Numbered from the stretch's first letter, positions 1-9,130 are shown. The stretch is 64,000 bases of DNA from Lentzea xinjiangensis (GCF_900110955.1 NZ_FOFR01000001.1:248001-312000); one strand, 5' to 3'. Notes: generated by a model from the sequence alone, not told the origin. Made by a program: numbers and translations.

Positions 1-538
1 GGTCGACATCACCACGAACTCGATCTGGTACTGGGGCCTGCGGCCGTTCATCGGCGACGACCCGATGCAGTCGCTGGTCAGCGTCCTCTCCCCGATCACG
101 ATCCTGATCTCGTTCGCGGTCGCCGCCGGCTACGGCTGGGTGCGGTTCCGGCGCGAGGGCAGCTACCCGTGGATCGCGGTGTCCGGCGCGATGCTGTGCG
201 GCTTCATGCTGCTGCACAAGGTCCACTCGCCGCAGTACACGCTGTGGCTGGTGCCGTTCCTGGTGCTCCTGCGCGTGCGGCTGGTGTGGGCGTACGCCTA
301 CTTCGTGGCCGACCTGGCGATGGGGATCGGGATCTTCCGCTGGTTCTGGGCGATCGAGTTCGGCCAGCCGGCCGGGATCTACGACAGCTTCTCCGCGCAG
401 GCCGTGATGATCGGCGTGTGGGGCCGCGCCGCGCTGCTGGTCGCGCTGTTCGTGGCGTTCCTGAGGGCCCGGGACGTCACCGAGGACGACCACGAAGATC
501 TGAAGTTCATCCGCGGAGCAGTAGCCGCGAAGGGCTGA
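1..538 (+). CDS. GT87/DUF2029-type membrane glycosyltransferase, C-terminal fragment
   Basis: The reading frame is open from the window edge (frame of base 2) to TGA at 536-538, so the true start lies upstream. The visible 178 residues hold several hydrophobic helices and the phrase HKVHSPQYTLWLVPF, which closely matches NKVWSPQYSLWLVPL in the gene at 1476-3089. That motif is typical of the C-terminal membrane part of polyprenol-phosphate-dependent alpha-mannosyltransferases (GT87, DUF2029), which build cell-envelope glycolipids at the outer face of the membrane. The tail after the last helix is short and charged. Two GT87-like paralogues therefore flank the SGNH hydrolase. Family assignment is good; the sugar and acceptor are not deducible. 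Confidence 0.75.
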   Translation, partial: VDITTNSIWYWGLRPFIGDDPMQSLVSVLSPITILISFAVAAGYGWVRFRREGSYPWIAVSGAMLCGFMLLHKVHSPQYTLWLVPFLVLLRVRLVWAYAYFVADLAMGIGIFRWFWAIEFGQPAGIYDSFSAQAVMIGVWGRAALLVALFVAFLRARDVTEDDHEDLKFIRGAVAAKG

Positions 539-556
539 TCGCCGCACACTTCACCT

Positions 557-1564
557 GTGAGGGTGATCATCGTGCTGGCGTTGTTGCTGGCCTGCGGTGC
601 CTCCGGTCTGCCGGCGCGGTCGGAGGCGATCCGCTGGCTGCCCGTGTGGCAGGCCGTGCCCACCCTGCCGGCCGGCGTGCCGGACCACGTGGTGCGCACG
701 ACGGTCGACCTCACCGCCGGCGGCACGTCGGTCCGGGTGCGCCTGTCGAACTTGATGGGCATCAAGCCGGTGCGGGTCGAGCAGGTCACCGTCAAGGCCG
801 GCGGCGAGACGCGGCAGCTCACGTTCGGCCGCTCCGGCGCCGTCACGATCGGCGCCCGCGACGAGGTCTACAGCGACGCCGTCCAACTGCCGGTCACCAC
901 CACGCTGGAGATCAGCACGCACGTTCCGAACGGCACTCCGTGCCAGGCACGCGCGTGGAACACCATCACGTCGGCGCGCGCGTACGTCTGCCTGATCTCG
1001 GCGGTCGAAGTCGCCGGGTTCACCGCGCCGGGCGCGGTGGTGATGCTCGGCGACTCGATCACCGAGGGCTACATGGAGGGCAGTTGGCCGTCGTTGGTCG
1101 AGACCGACCACGCCGTGCTGAACGCGGGCATCAGCGGCAACGGCGTGGTGTACGGCGACGCGTCGATGGTCACCCGCCTGCACCGTGACGTCCTCCACAG
1201 CCGTGAGGTGCGCAAGGTCGTGATGCTCGGCGGCATCAACGACCTCCAGAACGACGTCAGCGCGGAAGCGGTCATCGCCGGCATCCGCACCGTGCAGCTC
1301 AGGTGCCGGAACGCGGGTGTGCAGTTCGTCGTCGGCACCATCACGCCGTGGCGGGGCTGGATGAACTGGACCGACGACCGGGAGCGGCAGCGCCAGGCGG
1401 TGAACGCGTGGATCCGCGCCACCTTCCCCGACGCGATCGACTTCGACGCGGCCCTGCGCGACCCCGCCGACCCGCTCAGACTGCGTCCGGAGTTCGACTC
1501 CGGTGATCATCTGCATCCGAACGCGGCCGCATTCGGTGCGATGGCCCGCCTCGTGCGGGTGTGA
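557..1564 (+). CDS. Secreted SGNH/GDSL-family hydrolase
   Basis: 335 residues. A hydrophobic stretch at about residues 3-14 with an Ala-rich exit looks like a signal peptide, so the enzyme probably acts outside the membrane. The SGNH blocks are all present: GDSITEG with the nucleophile near S167, NAGISGNG (block II), GGIND (block III, N228) and DHLHP near 317-321 supplying the catalytic Asp and His. The roughly 150-residue beta-rich segment before block I fits the layout of lipase/esterase SGNH proteins with an N-terminal jelly-roll. The substrate is probably an ester on a glycan or lipid; this is inferred. It starts with GTG 18 bp after the upstream glycosyltransferase, so co-transcription is likely. 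Its 3' end overlaps the convergent gene by 89 bp. Confidence 0.85.
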   Translation: MRVIIVLALLLACGASGLPARSEAIRWLPVWQAVPTLPAGVPDHVVRTTVDLTAGGTSVRVRLSNLMGIKPVRVEQVTVKAGGETRQLTFGRSGAVTIGARDEVYSDAVQLPVTTTLEISTHVPNGTPCQARAWNTITSARAYVCLISAVEVAGFTAPGAVVMLGDSITEGYMEGSWPSLVETDHAVLNAGISGNGVVYGDASMVTRLHRDVLHSREVRKVVMLGGINDLQNDVSAEAVIAGIRTVQLRCRNAGVQFVVGTITPWRGWMNWTDDRERQRQAVNAWIRATFPDAIDFDAALRDPADPLRLRPEFDSGDHLHPNAAAFGAMARLVRV

Positions 1565-3089
1565 GGATCCGCCGGTCCGGTGCATCGGCCATGACGCCCG
1601 CCAACGGGTCGTCGCCCGCCAACCGCACGAGGTCGCGCTCCGGACGGTAGATCTCCTTCACGATGAGCACGCACAGCACGATGACGGCCGCGTCGCGCAG
1701 CAGCACCGCGCCGAGGAACCAGTCGATCGGCAGGCCCTTGTTCTCCGTGCCGAGGTAGAAGTACATGCGCGGCACCCACACCAGCGCGTCGACCGCCATC
1801 CACGCCAGCAGCAGCTTCCAGCGCGGCAACGCCAGCACCGCGAGCGGCACCAGCCACAGCGAGTACTGCGGGCTCCACACCTTGTTGGTCAGCAGGAACG
1901 CCGCCACGACGAGGAACCCGAGCTGCGCGAGCCGCGGCCTGGTCGGCGCGGACAGGGCGACGTACGCGATGCCCGCGCAGCACGCGAGGAACAGCACCGA
2001 GCTCACGGTGTTGAGCACCGTCGGCGGCTGCCCCTGCGTCAGGCCGGGGTCGAAGCCCTGCCAGCCGGTCCACTGCACCAGCACGTTGTAGATCGTGTCC
2101 GGGTCCGCGTTGCGCTCGGTGTTGAGGCGGAAGAACTCCTTCCACCCCGTGTGCGAGGCCGGGTTGAGTGCGATCGGCGCGTTGACGAGCGCCCACGCCC
2201 CGACGGCCGACATGGTGGTGGTGAGCCCTGCCTTCAACCGGTCAGAACGCCAGCACAGCAAGAGCAACGGCCCGAGCAGGAACAACGGGTAGAGCTTCGC
2301 CGCGCCACCGAGACCCAGCAGCACGCCGGCGAGAACCGGTTTCCTCCGCGCCCACGCCAGCAGACCGGCCGTGGCGAACGCGGTCGCGATCGTGTCGAAG
2401 TTCGTGAACGCGTGGACGACCACCAGCGGCGACACCGCGACGAGCGCCGCGTCCCACGTCCGCCTGCGCGCGATCCTCGCCACCGAGAACACGGTCACGA
2501 GCCAGGCGATGGCCAGCCAGAACGCCGTGACGTTGAAGTACACGATCACCGTCATCGGCAGGCCGGGGACGAGCGCCACGAGCCCCTGCGCCACCCGCGC
2601 GTTGAGCCACTGGAAGATCCCGGTGACCACCGGGTACTCCATGTACCGGACGTGCTCGGTCGGCTTGCCCTCGTCGTCCTTCCACGACGTGATGTACGGG
2701 AAGGAACCGCGCTGGTCGAGCCGTTCCGCGGTGTAGAGCGGCACGGTGTCGGAGTAGCAGAGCGCGGTGAACTGCTTGCTGCCCCGCCAGTCGAGCTGCA
2801 CGACACCCTTGTCGTCGGTGTACTGCTGGATGCACGGCGACTTCTGCACCCAGCCCGCCAGCAGCGTCAGCACGGCGAACAGCAGGACCACCCGCAGCGC
2901 CGTCCAGAAGTAGTTCCTGCCGACCAGGGCGTGCTCACCCAGCGGGCCGCCGAACGGTCTGCTCAGGGTGCGGGCGAGCGACTCGGTCCACGTGGGCGCG
3001 ACCCGCTCCGCGCGGGTGAGCGAGTCGGTGTCCTCGGCGAGGTCCGTCGCGGTGTCCTCGGCGCGAAGCTCGGCAGGGCTGCTGGGCAC
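1476..3089 (-). CDS. GT87/DUF2029-type polytopic glycosyltransferase
   Basis: 537 residues. A charged cytoplasmic N-terminus of about 65 residues is followed by about ten hydrophobic helices; the motif NKVWSPQYSLWLVPL lies near residue 405. This is the architecture of actinobacterial alpha-(1,2)-mannosyltransferase-like GT-C enzymes that use polyprenyl-phosphate sugars for lipomannan/lipoglycan assembly. The exact sugar is unknown. The GTG start at 3089 is supported by a TAACAT hexamer at 3097-3102 placed 7 nt before it, with no Shine-Dalgarno, which suggests a leaderless message. The 3' end runs 89 bp into the convergent SGNH gene, so the last about 30 codons are read on both strands; a TTG or frameshift cause is not evident. 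It is paralogous to the fragment at the window start. Confidence 0.8.
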   Translation of the reverse strand: MPSSPAELRAEDTATDLAEDTDSLTRAERVAPTWTESLARTLSRPFGGPLGEHALVGRNYFWTALRVVLLFAVLTLLAGWVQKSPCIQQYTDDKGVVQLDWRGSKQFTALCYSDTVPLYTAERLDQRGSFPYITSWKDDEGKPTEHVRYMEYPVVTGIFQWLNARVAQGLVALVPGLPMTVIVYFNVTAFWLAIAWLVTVFSVARIARRRTWDAALVAVSPLVVVHAFTNFDTIATAFATAGLLAWARRKPVLAGVLLGLGGAAKLYPLFLLGPLLLLCWRSDRLKAGLTTTMSAVGAWALVNAPIALNPASHTGWKEFFRLNTERNADPDTIYNVLVQWTGWQGFDPGLTQGQPPTVLNTVSSVLFLACCAGIAYVALSAPTRPRLAQLGFLVVAAFLLTNKVWSPQYSLWLVPLAVLALPRWKLLLAWMAVDALVWVPRMYFYLGTENKGLPIDWFLGAVLLRDAAVIVLCVLIVKEIYRPERDLVRLAGDDPLAGVMADAPDRRILTPARGGPSHRMRPRSDADDHRSRTPDAV

Positions 3090-3096
3090 CTCGCGG

Positions 3097-3102
3097 ATGT
3101 TA
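3097..3102 (-). promoter_or_regulatory. Leaderless-type -10 box (TAACAT) for the GT87 gene
   Basis: On the minus strand TAACAT is followed by 7 nt and then the GTG start at 3089. There is no Shine-Dalgarno. The same spacing recurs at many starts in this window. Confidence 0.5.
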
Positions 3103-3173
3103 CGGCCATGACCGTTCCGCCGTGGTCAACATCCCTGGACCGGTGCGCGGCTCCCCGGCCCGGACAAGCCGAA

Positions 3174-3199
3174 GGGCCCGGTGCTCGTGCACCGGGCCC
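3174..3199 (-). terminator. Hairpin terminator after the PBP gene
   Basis: Perfect 11-bp stem GGGCCCGGTGC / GCACCGGGCCC with a 4-nt loop, 15 bp beyond the stop of the penicillin-binding protein gene. There is no long T-tract, as is common in actinomycetes. Confidence 0.7.
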
Positions 3200-3213
3200 C
3201 TCAGCTCGTTCGG

Positions 3214-6012
3214 TTACGTGTCTCCGGGATCTCGCCCGTTACCGTTCCCGGGACCCGGCGGGGTGCTCGGGTCCGGCGTGTCGGACGGCGGGCAGATCAG
3301 CTGACCGCAGCCGGTGGGCCTGGTCGGCCTGGTGCTCGACGGCTTCGACGGCTCCGAGCTGCTGGTCTGCGGAACCGACGGCGGCGGGCTGGACGGCGGG
3401 ACCGACGACGGCACGCTGACCTTCACCGGCGGGTTGTACTGGTTGAGCGGCTTGGCCTTCGGGAACTTCTCCATCTGCGTGCCGGCCAGCGCCTTGTTCA
3501 TGAACGCCTGCCAGATCTTGCCCGGCACGCCGGAGCCGAAGATGTTGGCGCCGGACTTGTCGCGGATGGGCTGGTTGCCCTCGTTGCGGCCGACCCACAC
3601 GGCGGCCGAGATGGACGGCGTGTAGCCGACCATCCAGGCCTTCGAGTTGAGGCCCGCACCCTGGCCGGCGCTCTCGGACAGCTCGTGGGTACCGGTCTTG
3701 CCCGCGCAGTCGCGGCCACCCGCGCACGGGATCTTGGAGTTGCCGGGGATCTCCTTGAGCACGTCGGTGACGTTGTCCGCGATGTCCTGGCTCTTCGTCT
3801 GGTCCGGGTCGAAGGCCGAGATCGGCTTGTCCGCGTGCTGGTAGAGCACGGTGCCGTCCGGTCCGGTGATCTTCACGATGAAGAACGGCGCGCGGTAGAC
3901 ACCACGGGCGGCGAACGTCGCGTACGCCGACGCCATGTCGAACGGCCGGACCACGGCCTGGTCACCACCGAGCGCGATACCGCCGTTCGGGGTGCCGCCG
4001 TCCTCACCGACCAGCAGCTTCTTCGGGCCGTTGCCGATGTTGACCTCTTCGGGGATGCCCGCCTGGTGCGCGGCCTTGACGGTCTTCGGGACACCGACGT
4101 CGTTCACGACCATGTCGTAGAACACGGTGTTCAGCGACTTGATCATGGCCGTGCGGACCGGGCACTCCTTGCCGCACGAGTTGTCGTTGCCGGAGTTGCG
4201 GATCGGCGTCGAGACGCCGGGGAACGTGCGGGGCGAGCGGCCGTCGTAGATCGTGCCGAGGCCCTTGCCGTCCTGCAGCGCCGCGACCAGGTCGAACGGC
4301 TTGAACGACGAACCGGGTTCCTGCAGCGTGCCCTTGGCGTAGTCGAAGGAACCGCGACCGTCCCGGCCGCCCCAGTAGGCGCGGACCGCACCCGTGGTCG
4401 GGTCGATGGCCGTCAGCGACGTCTTCAACGCCTCCGGCTGCGCACCCTTGATCATGATCTCGTCCACGGCCTCCTCGGCCGCGGTCTGCATCTTCGGGTC
4501 GATCGTGGTCGTGATGGTGACGCCGGTCTTCTGCGCCTGCTCGAACGAGACACCGGTCTGCTCGGCCTCGAGGGCCTCCTGGACCTGGTCGACGATCAGG
4601 CCGCGCGGGCCCTCGAGCGACTTCGGCTGGGTCTCGGCGAACGACAGCGGCTTCGGGAACTGCTGCGCGTCGACGTAGGCCTGGTCGACCCAGTTCTTCT
4701 GGCGCATCTGGTCGAGCACGAACTTCCAGCGCTTGGTCGCGTACTCGGTGTCCTCCGACCAGGACGGCGTCTGGATCATGCCCGCGATCAGCGCCGCCTC
4801 GGACGGCGTCAGGTCCTTCATGTCCTTCTTGTAGTAGACCTGCGACGCGGCCTTGAAGCCGTTCGCGCCACGACCGAAGTACACGGTGTTCAGGTAGGCC
4901 GTGAGGATCGTCTTGTGGTCCGACTCGTTGCTCATCTTGTAGGCCTTGACGAGCTCGGTGAACTTGCGGCTGATCGTCGGGGCCTCGTCACCGGTGGCCT
5001 TCTTGATGTACTGCTGCGTCAGACCGGAACCACCCGAGCTGCCGCCCGTCGCCTGGATCCAGACGGCGCGCACGATCGCCTTGACGTCGAAGCCGGGGTT
5101 CTCGAAGAAGTTCGCGTCCTCGGCCGCGAGCACCGCGTTCTTGACGTTGTCGGGGATCTCCTCGTACGTCAGCATCGTGCGGTTCTCGCCGGGGGAGGTG
5201 ATCTTGGTCATCTCCTGGCCGTCGGCGTAGTGCAGGGTGATCGTCTTGTTCTGGGTGGCCGCGACGTCTTCCGGCTTGGGCCAGTCGACCAGCGGGTAGG
5301 CGACGGCGATGGCGATCACCGGGCCGAGGAACATGAGGGCGATCGCGACGAAGGCGCCGATCCGGACGCGCTTCCAGATCTTCTTCTTGCGCAGTCGGCG
5401 CTCCTCCTCCTGGGTGAGCTCCGGCTCGTCGTCGTAGTAATCGTCGTCGTCATCGTCGATCGGCGCGCCGGCCAGGAGGAACTCGTCGTCCGGCTCCCTG
5501 TGCGTGATGAGCTCGGGCTCGCGCTGCGTCGGCCGGTTCACCGGCGGCAGCTGCGTGGTCCGCTCCTCACCGGGCTTGCGCGGAGGCACGGCGGGACGGC
5601 CGGGGCCGCCCTGGGGGCCACCGGGACCGGTCGGACCACCGGGACGGCGGCCACCGGGGGGCGGTGCCATCGGCACGCCACCGGGAGGCGTCAGGGGACG
5701 GCCGCCGGGACCACCCGGTCCGGCGGGGCCGCCCTGGGGGCCGCCGGGTCCCTGGGGACGCGCCGGGCCGCCAGGAGCGCCCTGAGGTCCGCCCTGAGGT
5801 CCGCCTGGTCCGTTCGGGCGGCGTGGGGGCTGCTGCTGTGGGAAACCACCGGGTGGCGTGCCACCCTGGGGAGGGCGCACGAAACCGCCGGGCGGTGTGC
5901 CCGGTCGTGGCTGATTCGGGACATCGCGCCTCGTGCCGCCGCCGTCCGGGTCGTCCCCGGTCGGCCACTGCGGCTCGCCTCCGCGCTGCCGGTCATCATG
6001 CTGGTCGTTCAC
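3214..6012 (-). CDS. Class A bifunctional penicillin-binding protein (PonA-type)
   Basis: 932 residues. The first about 200 are a cytoplasmic Pro/Gly/Gln-rich region ending in an acidic run (DDDDD near 186-191) and a basic stretch RRLRKKK, followed by one transmembrane helix at about 217-242. The GT51 glycosyltransferase domain follows with the catalytic Glu in AAEDANFF (E298). The transpeptidase domain carries all three motifs: SxxK at S568-K571 (SSFK), SLN at 626-628 and KTG at 772-774. The C-terminus is a Pro/Ser-rich tail without PASTA domains. It polymerises and cross-links peptidoglycan outside the membrane. GTG start at 6012 with GGAGG 9 nt upstream. The position beside DUF5318 and a PadR/ino1 pair is conserved in relatives as I recall. 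The long disordered N-terminus may be a docking or phosphorylation platform. Confidence 0.95.
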   Translation of the reverse strand: MNDQHDDRQRGGEPQWPTGDDPDGGGTRRDVPNQPRPGTPPGGFVRPPQGGTPPGGFPQQQPPRRPNGPGGPQGGPQGAPGGPARPQGPGGPQGGPAGPGGPGGRPLTPPGGVPMAPPPGGRRPGGPTGPGGPQGGPGRPAVPPRKPGEERTTQLPPVNRPTQREPELITHREPDDEFLLAGAPIDDDDDDYYDDEPELTQEEERRLRKKKIWKRVRIGAFVAIALMFLGPVIAIAVAYPLVDWPKPEDVAATQNKTITLHYADGQEMTKITSPGENRTMLTYEEIPDNVKNAVLAAEDANFFENPGFDVKAIVRAVWIQATGGSSGGSGLTQQYIKKATGDEAPTISRKFTELVKAYKMSNESDHKTILTAYLNTVYFGRGANGFKAASQVYYKKDMKDLTPSEAALIAGMIQTPSWSEDTEYATKRWKFVLDQMRQKNWVDQAYVDAQQFPKPLSFAETQPKSLEGPRGLIVDQVQEALEAEQTGVSFEQAQKTGVTITTTIDPKMQTAAEEAVDEIMIKGAQPEALKTSLTAIDPTTGAVRAYWGGRDGRGSFDYAKGTLQEPGSSFKPFDLVAALQDGKGLGTIYDGRSPRTFPGVSTPIRNSGNDNSCGKECPVRTAMIKSLNTVFYDMVVNDVGVPKTVKAAHQAGIPEEVNIGNGPKKLLVGEDGGTPNGGIALGGDQAVVRPFDMASAYATFAARGVYRAPFFIVKITGPDGTVLYQHADKPISAFDPDQTKSQDIADNVTDVLKEIPGNSKIPCAGGRDCAGKTGTHELSESAGQGAGLNSKAWMVGYTPSISAAVWVGRNEGNQPIRDKSGANIFGSGVPGKIWQAFMNKALAGTQMEKFPKAKPLNQYNPPVKVSVPSSVPPSSPPPSVPQTSSSEPSKPSSTRPTRPTGCGQLICPPSDTPDPSTPPGPGNGNGRDPGDT

Positions 6013-6092
6013 GTGAAAAGGCCTCCCAGACCGGCGTGCATCAGCACGCGGTTCGGTGGTCGTACTTCATTCGGAGCAGTGTCACCTGTCGG

Positions 6093-6491
6093 TCATTCCG
6101 CTGCGGTCCTCCTGCGTGGCTTCTCCAGCCCACGCTTCCCCAGGACGTATGACTGCACCAGGTGGTTCCAACTGCACGTGCGACAGACTTCTACGACGTA
6201 CACCGTGAACTCGTCGAAGAGGGTTGCCATCTTCACCAGTTCTTCAGGTGCCCGCGCGGAGCCGGTCGCGTGCTTGAGCTCGTCACCGTAGACCCACGAC
6301 ACGTGCGTGAGCGGTTCCTTCCGGCACACCGGGCACGGCACCTCGGTCTGCGTCCCGTGGAACTTCGCAGCTCGCAACAGGTACGGGGACGCGTCGCAGA
6401 CCTCCATGGTGCCCGTGCGGCCGGCGTAGACCTCCGCCAGCAGCGCACGCCGCTGCAGCGAGTAGTCCACCATCTGCCGTTGGGTCAACAC
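6093..6491 (-). CDS. DUF5318 family small zinc-ribbon-like protein
   Basis: 132 residues with two Cys pairs, CPVC near residue 57 and CRTC near 107, that could hold one metal ion. No signal or membrane segment, so presumably cytoplasmic. The family is restricted to actinobacteria, has no assigned function and sits beside the PBP gene in related genomes as I recall, which hints at a cell-envelope role. The GTG start at 6491 is chosen because TACTCT (6498-6503) lies exactly 6 nt before it without any Shine-Dalgarno. Its stop is 80 bp from the PBP start, so read-through into the PBP gene is possible. Confidence 0.8.
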   Translation of the reverse strand: MLTQRQMVDYSLQRRALLAEVYAGRTGTMEVCDASPYLLRAAKFHGTQTEVPCPVCRKEPLTHVSWVYGDELKHATGSARAPEELVKMATLFDEFTVYVVEVCRTCSWNHLVQSYVLGKRGLEKPRRRTAAE

Positions 6492-6497
6492 GTCACC

Positions 6498-6503
6498 AGA
6501 GTA
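6498..6503 (-). promoter_or_regulatory. Leaderless-type -10 box (TACTCT) for the DUF5318 gene
   Basis: TACTCT on the minus strand is followed by 6 nt and GTG at 6491, with no ribosome binding site. Confidence 0.5.
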
Positions 6504-6589
6504 CGTGCCGACCGCTTTGGCGAGATGGGCCGTTCAGGGCAGCGAGGTCCGACGCGGTATCACGGTGTGCCACATCCCACAGTGAAGAG

Positions 6590-6618
6590 GGGACACCGAT
6601 GTATCGCAGCGATATAAT
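6590..6618 (+). promoter_or_regulatory. Promoter and operator of the padR-ino1 operon
   Basis: A perfect TATAAT (6613-6618), unusual in this GC-rich DNA, lies 17 bp from GGGACA (6590-6595). A palindrome TATCGC-A-GCGATA (6602-6614) sits in the spacer and overlaps the -10. Wider arms CACCGAT (6594-6600) and ATCGGTG (6629-6635) flank it. This is the natural site for PadR autorepression. Confidence 0.65.
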
Positions 6619-6655
6619 CACCTTACCTATCGGTGCAGGCGCGAGGAGGTGACTC

Positions 6656-7192
6656 GTGTTCGAGTTCGCGCTGCTCGGCCTGCTGCACGAGGCGCCAATG
6701 CACGGCTACGAGCTGCGCAAGCGCTTGCATGACCTGCTCGGAGCGTTTCGCGCGTTCTCCTACGGATCGCTGTACCCAACATTGCGGCGACTCCAGCGGG
6801 CGGGCCTGATCGTGGAGGAGGGGCCGGAGGAGTCGGCTCTTTCTTGGGGACGTCGGGCGCGCAAGGTCTACAAGCTGACCCCGGAGGGGAAGGAGCGGTT
6901 CGCCGACCTCCTCGCCAACGCGGGCCCGCAGACCTGGGACGACGACTCGTTCGGAGTCCACCTGGCGTTCTTCTCACGCACGCCGGCCGACGTCAGGATG
7001 CGCATCCTGGAAGGCCGCCGGCGGTGTGTCGAAGAACGCAGGGAGGGACTTCGCGAGCGGCTCGCGAGAACGGGTGAGCAGATCGACCGCTACACCCGCG
7101 AGCTGCACAGGCAGGGCCTGGAGAGCACGGAGCGCGAGGTGCGGTGGCTCAACGAGCTCATCGCCCACGAACGGTCCGAGCAAGACGAGTAG
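6656..7192 (+). CDS. PadR family transcriptional regulator
   Basis: 178 residues. The N-terminal winged helix (about 1-85) shows the PadR signatures [23 protein letters not shown] and [11 protein letters not shown]. The C-terminal half is a charged helical dimerisation region with many Arg/Glu, longer than in minimal PadR-s1 proteins. The start is GTG at 6656 with AGGAGG at 6644-6649. It is followed 31 bp later by ino1 with no terminator, so the two are probably one operon, and the palindromes over its own promoter suggest autoregulation. The effector is unknown; control of inositol-phosphate synthesis is inferred from position. Confidence 0.88.
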   Translation: MFEFALLGLLHEAPMHGYELRKRLHDLLGAFRAFSYGSLYPTLRRLQRAGLIVEEGPEESALSWGRRARKVYKLTPEGKERFADLLANAGPQTWDDDSFGVHLAFFSRTPADVRMRILEGRRRCVEERREGLRERLARTGEQIDRYTRELHRQGLESTEREVRWLNELIAHERSEQDE

Positions 7193-7223
7193 CACCCAAA
7201 AGTTGATCAAGGAGGACTCGGCA

Positions 7224-8309
7224 ATGGGCGAAAACCGCCGCACCGTTCGAGTGGCCATCGTCGGGGTTGGCAACTGCGCGGCGTCGCTGGTGCAGGGCGT
7301 CCACTACTACCGGGACGCCGACCCGAGCACCCGCGTGCCCGGCCTGATGCACGTGCAGTTCGGTGATTACCACGTGCGCGATGTCGAGTTCGTCGCGGCG
7401 TTCGACGTCGACGCGAAGAAGGTCGGTGTCGATCTGGCCGAGGCCATCGTGGCCAGCCGGAACAACACGATCAAGATCGCGGACGTGCCGCCGCTGGGCG
7501 TGGTCGTGCAGCGCGGGCACACCTTCGACGGTCTGGGCCGGTTCTACCGGGAGACCATCGAGGAGTCCGACGCGGAGCCGGTCGACGTCGTCGCCGCGTT
7601 GCGCGAGGCCGAGGTCGACGTGCTGGTGTCGTACCTGCCGGTGGGCTCGGAGGACGCGGACCGCTTCTACGCCCAGTGCGCGATCGACGCGGGTGTGGCG
7701 TTCGTCAACGCCCTGCCGGTCTTCATCGCCTCGGACCCGGAGTGGGCGGAGAAGTTCCGCGCGGCCGGGGTGCCGATCGTGGGTGACGACATCAAGTCGC
7801 AGGTGGGCGCGACCATCACGCACCGCGTGCTGGCCAAGCTGTTCGAGGACCGCGGTGTCCAGCTCGACCGCACCATGCAGCTCAACGTGGGCGGCAACAT
7901 GGACTTCCTCAACATGAAGGAGCTGGAGCGCCTGGAGTCCAAGAAGGTCTCCAAGACCCAGTCGGTGACCTCGCAGCTCTCGCGGGACATCGGCAAGGAC
8001 AACGTCCACATCGGCCCGTCGGACTACGTCGCGTGGCTCGACGACCGCAAGTGGGCCTACGTCCGGCTCGAGGGCCGTGCCTTCGGTGACGTGCCGCTGA
8101 ACCTGGAGTACAAGCTCGAGGTCTGGGACTCGCCGAACTCGGCGGGCATCATCATCGACGCGGTCCGCGCGGCGAAGATCGCCCTGGACCGCGGCATCGG
8201 CGGCCCGGTCCTGTCGGCGTCGTCGTACTTCATGAAGTCCCCGCCCGAGCAGTACTCCGACGCCGAGGCCCACGAGGCCGTCGAGGCGTTCATCCGCGGC
8301 GAGGCCTGA
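7224..8309 (+). CDS. ino1: Inositol-3-phosphate synthase
   Basis: 361 residues, the length of actinobacterial myo-inositol-1-phosphate synthases. The N-terminal Rossmann motif [16 protein letters not shown] binds NAD+. The core includes [15 protein letters not shown] and the catalytic-face segment [11 protein letters not shown]. It converts glucose 6-phosphate to inositol 3-phosphate in the cytosol, feeding phosphatidylinositol and mycothiol synthesis in actinomycetes. The frame is open back to 7026, but ATG at 7224 with AGGAGG (7210-7215) about 8 nt upstream is clearly the start and gives the family N-terminus. It lies downstream of padR in the same direction and ends at a strong hairpin. 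Confidence 0.95.
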   Translation: MGENRRTVRVAIVGVGNCAASLVQGVHYYRDADPSTRVPGLMHVQFGDYHVRDVEFVAAFDVDAKKVGVDLAEAIVASRNNTIKIADVPPLGVVVQRGHTFDGLGRFYRETIEESDAEPVDVVAALREAEVDVLVSYLPVGSEDADRFYAQCAIDAGVAFVNALPVFIASDPEWAEKFRAAGVPIVGDDIKSQVGATITHRVLAKLFEDRGVQLDRTMQLNVGGNMDFLNMKELERLESKKVSKTQSVTSQLSRDIGKDNVHIGPSDYVAWLDDRKWAYVRLEGRAFGDVPLNLEYKLEVWDSPNSAGIIIDAVRAAKIALDRGIGGPVLSASSYFMKSPPEQYSDAEAHEAVEAFIRGEA

Positions 8310-8318
8310 GTTCGCGAC

Positions 8319-8346
8319 GGGCCGCCCTCCCCGCGGAGGGCGGCCC
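8319..8346. terminator. Hairpin terminator between ino1 and the convergent SDR gene
   Basis: 12-bp perfect stem GGGCCGCCCTCC / GGAGGGCGGCCC with a CCGC loop, followed by TTCTCG. It lies 9 bp after ino1 and 36 bp from the stop of the opposing gene, so it can serve both. Confidence 0.85.
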
Positions 8347-8382
8347 TTCTCGTCAGCGCTCTTCCTGGCAGCGTTTCTGTCG

Positions 8383-9117
8383 TCAGCGCTTGGAGAGCCG
8401 CAGCTTCTGCCAGCTTCCGTCCGCGGTCCACCCGCCGTCGACCGGCAGCGCGACCCCGTTGACGTACCGCGCGTTGTCGCTCGCCAGGAACCGCACGGCC
8501 TGCGCGATGTCGTCCGGCGCCGCGAACCGGCCCGCCGGCACGTGGTCGGTGATGTCCTCGTCGACGTAGTACCCGCCGGCCTGCGACTCGACGTCCATCT
8601 CGGTCTTGACCCAGCCGGGGCACACGGCGTTGACCCTGATCCCCCGCCCACCCCACTCGACGGCGAGCGTCCGGGTGAGCCCGATCAGCCCGTGCTTCGT
8701 GGTGTTGTACGCCGCCCGGTCCGCCACCCCCCGCAGCCCGGCGACGGACGCGATGTTGACGACCGACCCCGACCGCTGGTCGAGCATGACCTTGCCCAGC
8801 GCCTGCGTGAGCAGGAACGGCCCGGTCAGGTTGACCGCCATGATCCGTTCCCACTGCTCGAGGGTGGTCTCCTCGAACGGCACGATGCCGGCGATCCCCG
8901 CGTTGTTGACCAGCACGTCCACCCGGCCGTGAGCGCGGGTGACGTGATCGGTCAGCCGCTGCACGTCCTCGGCGTCGGCGACGTTGCCGACGATCCCGCC
9001 TTCGCTCTCCTGGAGGTCGAACCCGACGACGGTGAACCCGTCCTCGCGCAGGACCTCCGCGATCCGCAGCCCCATGCCCTGCGCCGTGCCGGTGACCACG
9101 GCAACTCGTTGCGTCAT
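8383..9117 (-). CDS. SDR family NAD(P)-dependent oxidoreductase
   Basis: 244 residues, a classical short-chain dehydrogenase. The N-terminal cofactor motif is TGTAQGMG, followed by NNAG, the catalytic Ser in NIASVAG and YNTTK (Tyr/Lys pair), then the C-terminal PGWVKTEM loop. The chemistry is probably reversible oxidation of an alcohol to a ketone; substrate unknown. The reading frame continues to a GTG at 9135, but ATG at 9117 is preferred because TAGCGT (9125-9130) stands 7 nt before it and the family N-terminus begins there. It is transcribed alone. A CGTCAGCGCT direct repeat at its 3' end (near 8351 and 8381) looks like a small local duplication. Confidence 0.88.
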   Translation of the reverse strand: MTQRVAVVTGTAQGMGLRIAEVLREDGFTVVGFDLQESEGGIVGNVADAEDVQRLTDHVTRAHGRVDVLVNNAGIAGIVPFEETTLEQWERIMAVNLTGPFLLTQALGKVMLDQRSGSVVNIASVAGLRGVADRAAYNTTKHGLIGLTRTLAVEWGGRGIRVNAVCPGWVKTEMDVESQAGGYYVDEDITDHVPAGRFAAPDDIAQAVRFLASDNARYVNGVALPVDGGWTADGSWQKLRLSKR

Positions 9118-9124
9118 GGGCGCC

Positions 9125-9130
9125 ACGCTA
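9125..9130 (-). promoter_or_regulatory. Leaderless-type -10 box (TAGCGT) for the SDR gene
   Basis: TAGCGT, then 7 nt, then ATG at 9117 on the minus strand. It favours the shorter N-terminus over the GTG at 9135. Confidence 0.5.

Noticed and set aside
3181..6291. Long plus-strand open frame antisense to the PBP gene
   Set aside because: It is Arg/Leu-rich low-complexity translation without motifs; a GC3 shadow of the real gene.
8351..8395. CGTCAGCGCT direct repeat at the SDR 3' end as a mobile-element footprint
   Set aside because: Only 10-11 bp and next to a terminator; no element lies between the copies.
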